Of a DNA stretch of 33,484 nucleotides, positions 32,355 through 33,484 are shown in pieces. Every line of letters starts with the position of its first letter. Position 1 is the stretch's first letter. Both the position numbers and the translations under genes were made by a program. The stretch comes from Bacillota bacterium (GTDB taxonomy: Bacteria; Bacillota; Clostridia; Lachnospirales; CAG-274): the NCBI GenBank assembly GCA_017483905.1, contig JAFUUG010000007.1, positions 1 to 33,484 of the forward strand, given 5' to 3'. Under the pieces are notes generated by a model, which saw only the letters and a program-made list of their open reading frames with translations, searched no databases and was not told where the DNA came from.

Positions 32355-32588
32355 TTACGCCACTTACGCCAAAACTTACGCCAAATGGAACAACCTGAAC
32401 ACGAGAAATGGCTTATCCTCTACGGAAATAGTCAGTTTATGGCTCTTGACAGATGTAGGATTTATGGTAGAATAATAATTGTAAGTGTGACAGTTAATTG
32501 CTGAGAAAGCGCTATGATAAATGCCCCGTTTTTAGCTGCTTACGCCACTTACGCCTATATTTACGCCATTTACGCCAACCTTACGCCA
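32355..32588 (+). repeat. TTACGCCA direct repeats, probable integrase arm sites
   Basis: Eight copies of TTACGCCA (one ends in T) in two groups. Group 1 starts at 32355, 32364 and 32376. Group 2 starts at 32540, 32549, 32561, 32570 and 32581. Steps are 9 and 12 bases in group 1, and 9, 12, 9 and 11 in group 2. Their place between the integrase gene and the element end fits arm sites for the N-terminal domain of the integrase. A replication iteron is an alternative. Confidence 0.75.
32446..32473 (+). promoter_or_regulatory. Outward-facing promoter between the repeat groups
   Basis: TTGACA (32446-32451) and TAGAAT (32468-32473) with a 16-base spacer point to the right, out of the element. No gene of the element lies downstream before the end. 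After circularisation it would read across the joined ends into the left end. Confidence 0.55.
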
Positions 32589-32641
32589 AACGATGCAGAA
32601 AGTTGTGCAGAGCGTAATCAATCGCATATTTTTGTACTTAC

Positions 32642-32676
32642 ACAGGCAGCCTTATGATGAGGTTGCCTGTTTTGTT
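32642..32676. terminator. Terminator at the probable chromosome junction
   Basis: ACAGGCAGCC (32642-32651) pairs with GGTTGCCTGT (32661-32670), one G-T pair, followed by TTTGTT. It lies before the GNAT gene unit and probably belongs to the chromosome. The right end of the element is likely between 32588 and here. Confidence 0.75.
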
Positions 32677-32691
32677 ATGTAGTTTAACTGA

Positions 32692-32720
32692 TAGACAAAT
32701 CGGCGTTGACGTGTTATAAT
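32692..32720 (+). promoter_or_regulatory. Promoter of the GNAT gene at 32756
   Basis: TAGACA (32692-32697) and TATAAT (32715-32720) with a 17-base spacer, within the same flanking pattern (TGATAGACAAA, then C.TAG.AG) as the promoters at 17555 and 33267. Confidence 0.75.
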
Positions 32721-32755
32721 CATAGCAGCATCAGGATTTGCAGAGGTATAAGAAA

Positions 32756-33232
32756 ATGATCAGGCTGGTTACTGCTCTTGAAAAAGACAGAGATTTACTT
32801 TGGAATATCAATCAGAAGTATCTTTATGAGATGACAAATTACTATGACGATCCGATGGATGAGCATGGAAACTATCATTACGGACACTTTGATGAGTATT
32901 TTTCGGACCCGAAAAGAACAGCTTATCTATTGTACGATGATGATACCCTTATAGGATTTGCTATGCTCAATCCTTATTCCTGTATCGGAAAGAGTACGGA
33001 TTACACTATGGCGGAGTTTACTGTCTTTCCTGCCTATCGCAGAAAGCATCTTGCTTTTGATGTTGTGAACGCCATCTTGAACAAGCATCCCGGTCAATGG
33101 GAAATCAAGTACAACGAAAACAATCTCGCCGCTAAGCACCTGTGGAGTAAAGTGTCCGCTGCGTATTCACCGGAAGTGTTTCGCCTGAACGGCGAGGAAA
33201 CGGTTCTCTTATTCACAAAAAAATCTGATTGA
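32756..33232 (+). CDS. GNAT family N-acetyltransferase (probable chromosome)
   Basis: A 158-residue GNAT-fold protein: IRLVTALEKDRDLLWNIN at the start, YLLYDDDTLIGFAMLNPY, the central MAEFTVFPAYRRKHLAFDVVNAIL, with an R-R-K-H variant of the acetyl-CoA motif, then YNENNLAAKHLWSKV. The usual Gly of the R/Q-x-x-G-x-A loop is replaced by His, so CoA binding may be altered. I chose the ATG at 32756 because GCAGAGG ends 8 bases before it; a TTG 18 bases upstream in frame lies inside the binding site. It has its own promoter and terminators on both sides. The substrate is unknown. Confidence 0.85.
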   Translation: MIRLVTALEKDRDLLWNINQKYLYEMTNYYDDPMDEHGNYHYGHFDEYFSDPKRTAYLLYDDDTLIGFAMLNPYSCIGKSTDYTMAEFTVFPAYRRKHLAFDVVNAILNKHPGQWEIKYNENNLAAKHLWSKVSAAYSPEVFRLNGEETVLLFTKKSD

Positions 33233-33233
33233 A

Positions 33234-33265
33234 GGCAGCCTTTTGCGAGGCTGCCCGTTTATTTG
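33234..33265. terminator. Terminator after the GNAT gene
   Basis: GGCAGCC (33234-33240) and GGCTGCC (33249-33255) with an 8-base loop, followed by CGTTTATTT. It resembles the terminator at 32642 and ends the single-gene unit. Confidence 0.78.
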
Positions 33266-33266
33266 A

Positions 33267-33295
33267 TAGACAAACCGGAGTTGCCGTGCTATAAT
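33267..33295 (+). promoter_or_regulatory. Promoter of the second GNAT gene
   Basis: TAGACA (33267-33272) and TATAAT (33290-33295) with a 17-base spacer, third copy of the TGATAGACAAA / TATAATC promoter type in the window. Confidence 0.75.
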
Positions 33296-33334
33296 CTTAG
33301 TAGCGCAAATCGGAATTTTGAAAGTAGGCTGAAA

Positions 33335-33484
33335 ATGATAATACGATATTTACAACAAAAGGATGATCTCCTTGAAATAAGCAATATATATGAATGCAGT
33401 TGGAAATACGCATATAGAGACATTATTCCGCAAGATTATCTCAACAGCATACCCAAAGGTCGCTGGGCAAACACCGTTACCAAA
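33335..33484 (+). CDS. GNAT-like acetyltransferase, 3' partial
   Basis: The first 50 codons of a gene cut by the window end. The protein begins MIIRYLQQKDDLLEISNIYE and continues SWKYAYRDIIPQDYLNSIP and GRW, a pattern common in the N-terminus of GNAT acetyltransferases of Firmicutes. AAAGTAGGCTG before the ATG is a modest binding site. It is preceded by its own promoter at 33267. The catalytic core is outside the window, so activity and substrate cannot be judged. Confidence 0.7.
   Translation, partial: MIIRYLQQKDDLLEISNIYECSWKYAYRDIIPQDYLNSIPKGRWANTVTK

Noticed and set aside
32355-32588. TTACGCCA repeats as a CRISPR array
   Set aside because: The repeat unit is 8 bases with 1 to 4 base gaps inside groups, far too short for repeats and spacers, and no cas gene is near.
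1-33484. tRNA or rRNA genes
   Set aside because: I saw no cloverleaf-like or rRNA-like stretch while reading, including beside the integrase.

Overview
This window is most of an integrative conjugative element (ICE) of a Gram-positive anaerobe, plus a short piece of the chromosome to its right. Three things point to a Clostridia host, probably Oscillospiraceae/Ruminococcaceae-like: the family content (SNF2/methylase giant protein, DUF3848, YodL/DUF3846, DUF3789, PcfB, Maff2, PrgI, Cys_rich_VLP, class B sortase), strong AGGAGG ribosome binding sites, and moderate GC. The species cannot be named from sequence reading alone.

Layout. (1) 1-6393: DNA-processing block: a methylase/SNF2 helicase protein cut by the left window edge, DUF3848, a Toprim protein and a YodL/DUF3846 protein. 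(2) 6394-10276: mobilisation block: an inverted-repeat-rich gap that may be oriT, DUF3789, MobC, a MOBP-type relaxase, PcfB, an ArdC-like protein and a small unknown. (3) 10266-20353: type IV secretion block: VirD4 coupling ATPase, VirB2-like pilin, VirB6-like channel, a small Cys protein, PrgI (VirB3-like), VirB4, sortase B, a Cys-rich protein and a membrane-anchored bifunctional cell-wall hydrolase. One gene inside it (17622-18011) has its own promoter and terminator. (4) 20402-28125: accessory block. Two paralogous XRE repressors on the minus strand are each divergent from a plus-strand neighbour. One neighbour is a protein of three HTH-like repeats, the other a SLOG protein leading ten tightly packed enzyme genes (SLOG, Nudix, VOC, ASCH, methyltransferase, acyltransferase-like, HAD, GNAT, Tam-like methyltransferase, S66/MccF-like peptidase). 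(5) 28250-32590: control and integration block: a consensus promoter with a LexA-like box, a 58-residue ORF, structured non-coding DNA, a sigma-like factor, a MazF-like/zinc-ribbon protein, an excisionase-like protein, a Tn916-type tyrosine integrase, and eight copies of TTACGCCA around an outward-facing promoter. (6) about 32640-33484: probable chromosome, with two GNAT genes, each its own transcription unit; the second is cut by the window end.

How it fits together. Relaxase, MobC and oriT would nick the circular element. PcfB and VirD4 would deliver it to the VirB2/B3/B4/B6-like channel, and the wall hydrolase would open the peptidoglycan. Integrase and excisionase move the element in and out. 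The sigma-like factor, the XRE pair and the LexA-like box are candidate switches. The accessory enzymes look like a cargo of small-molecule detoxification or metabolite-repair functions. The most interesting parts are the LexA-like box on a perfect promoter, the paired XRE/operator arrangement with the triple-HTH protein, the enzyme operon, the autonomous gene in the transfer operon, and the repeat array with an outward promoter at the element end.
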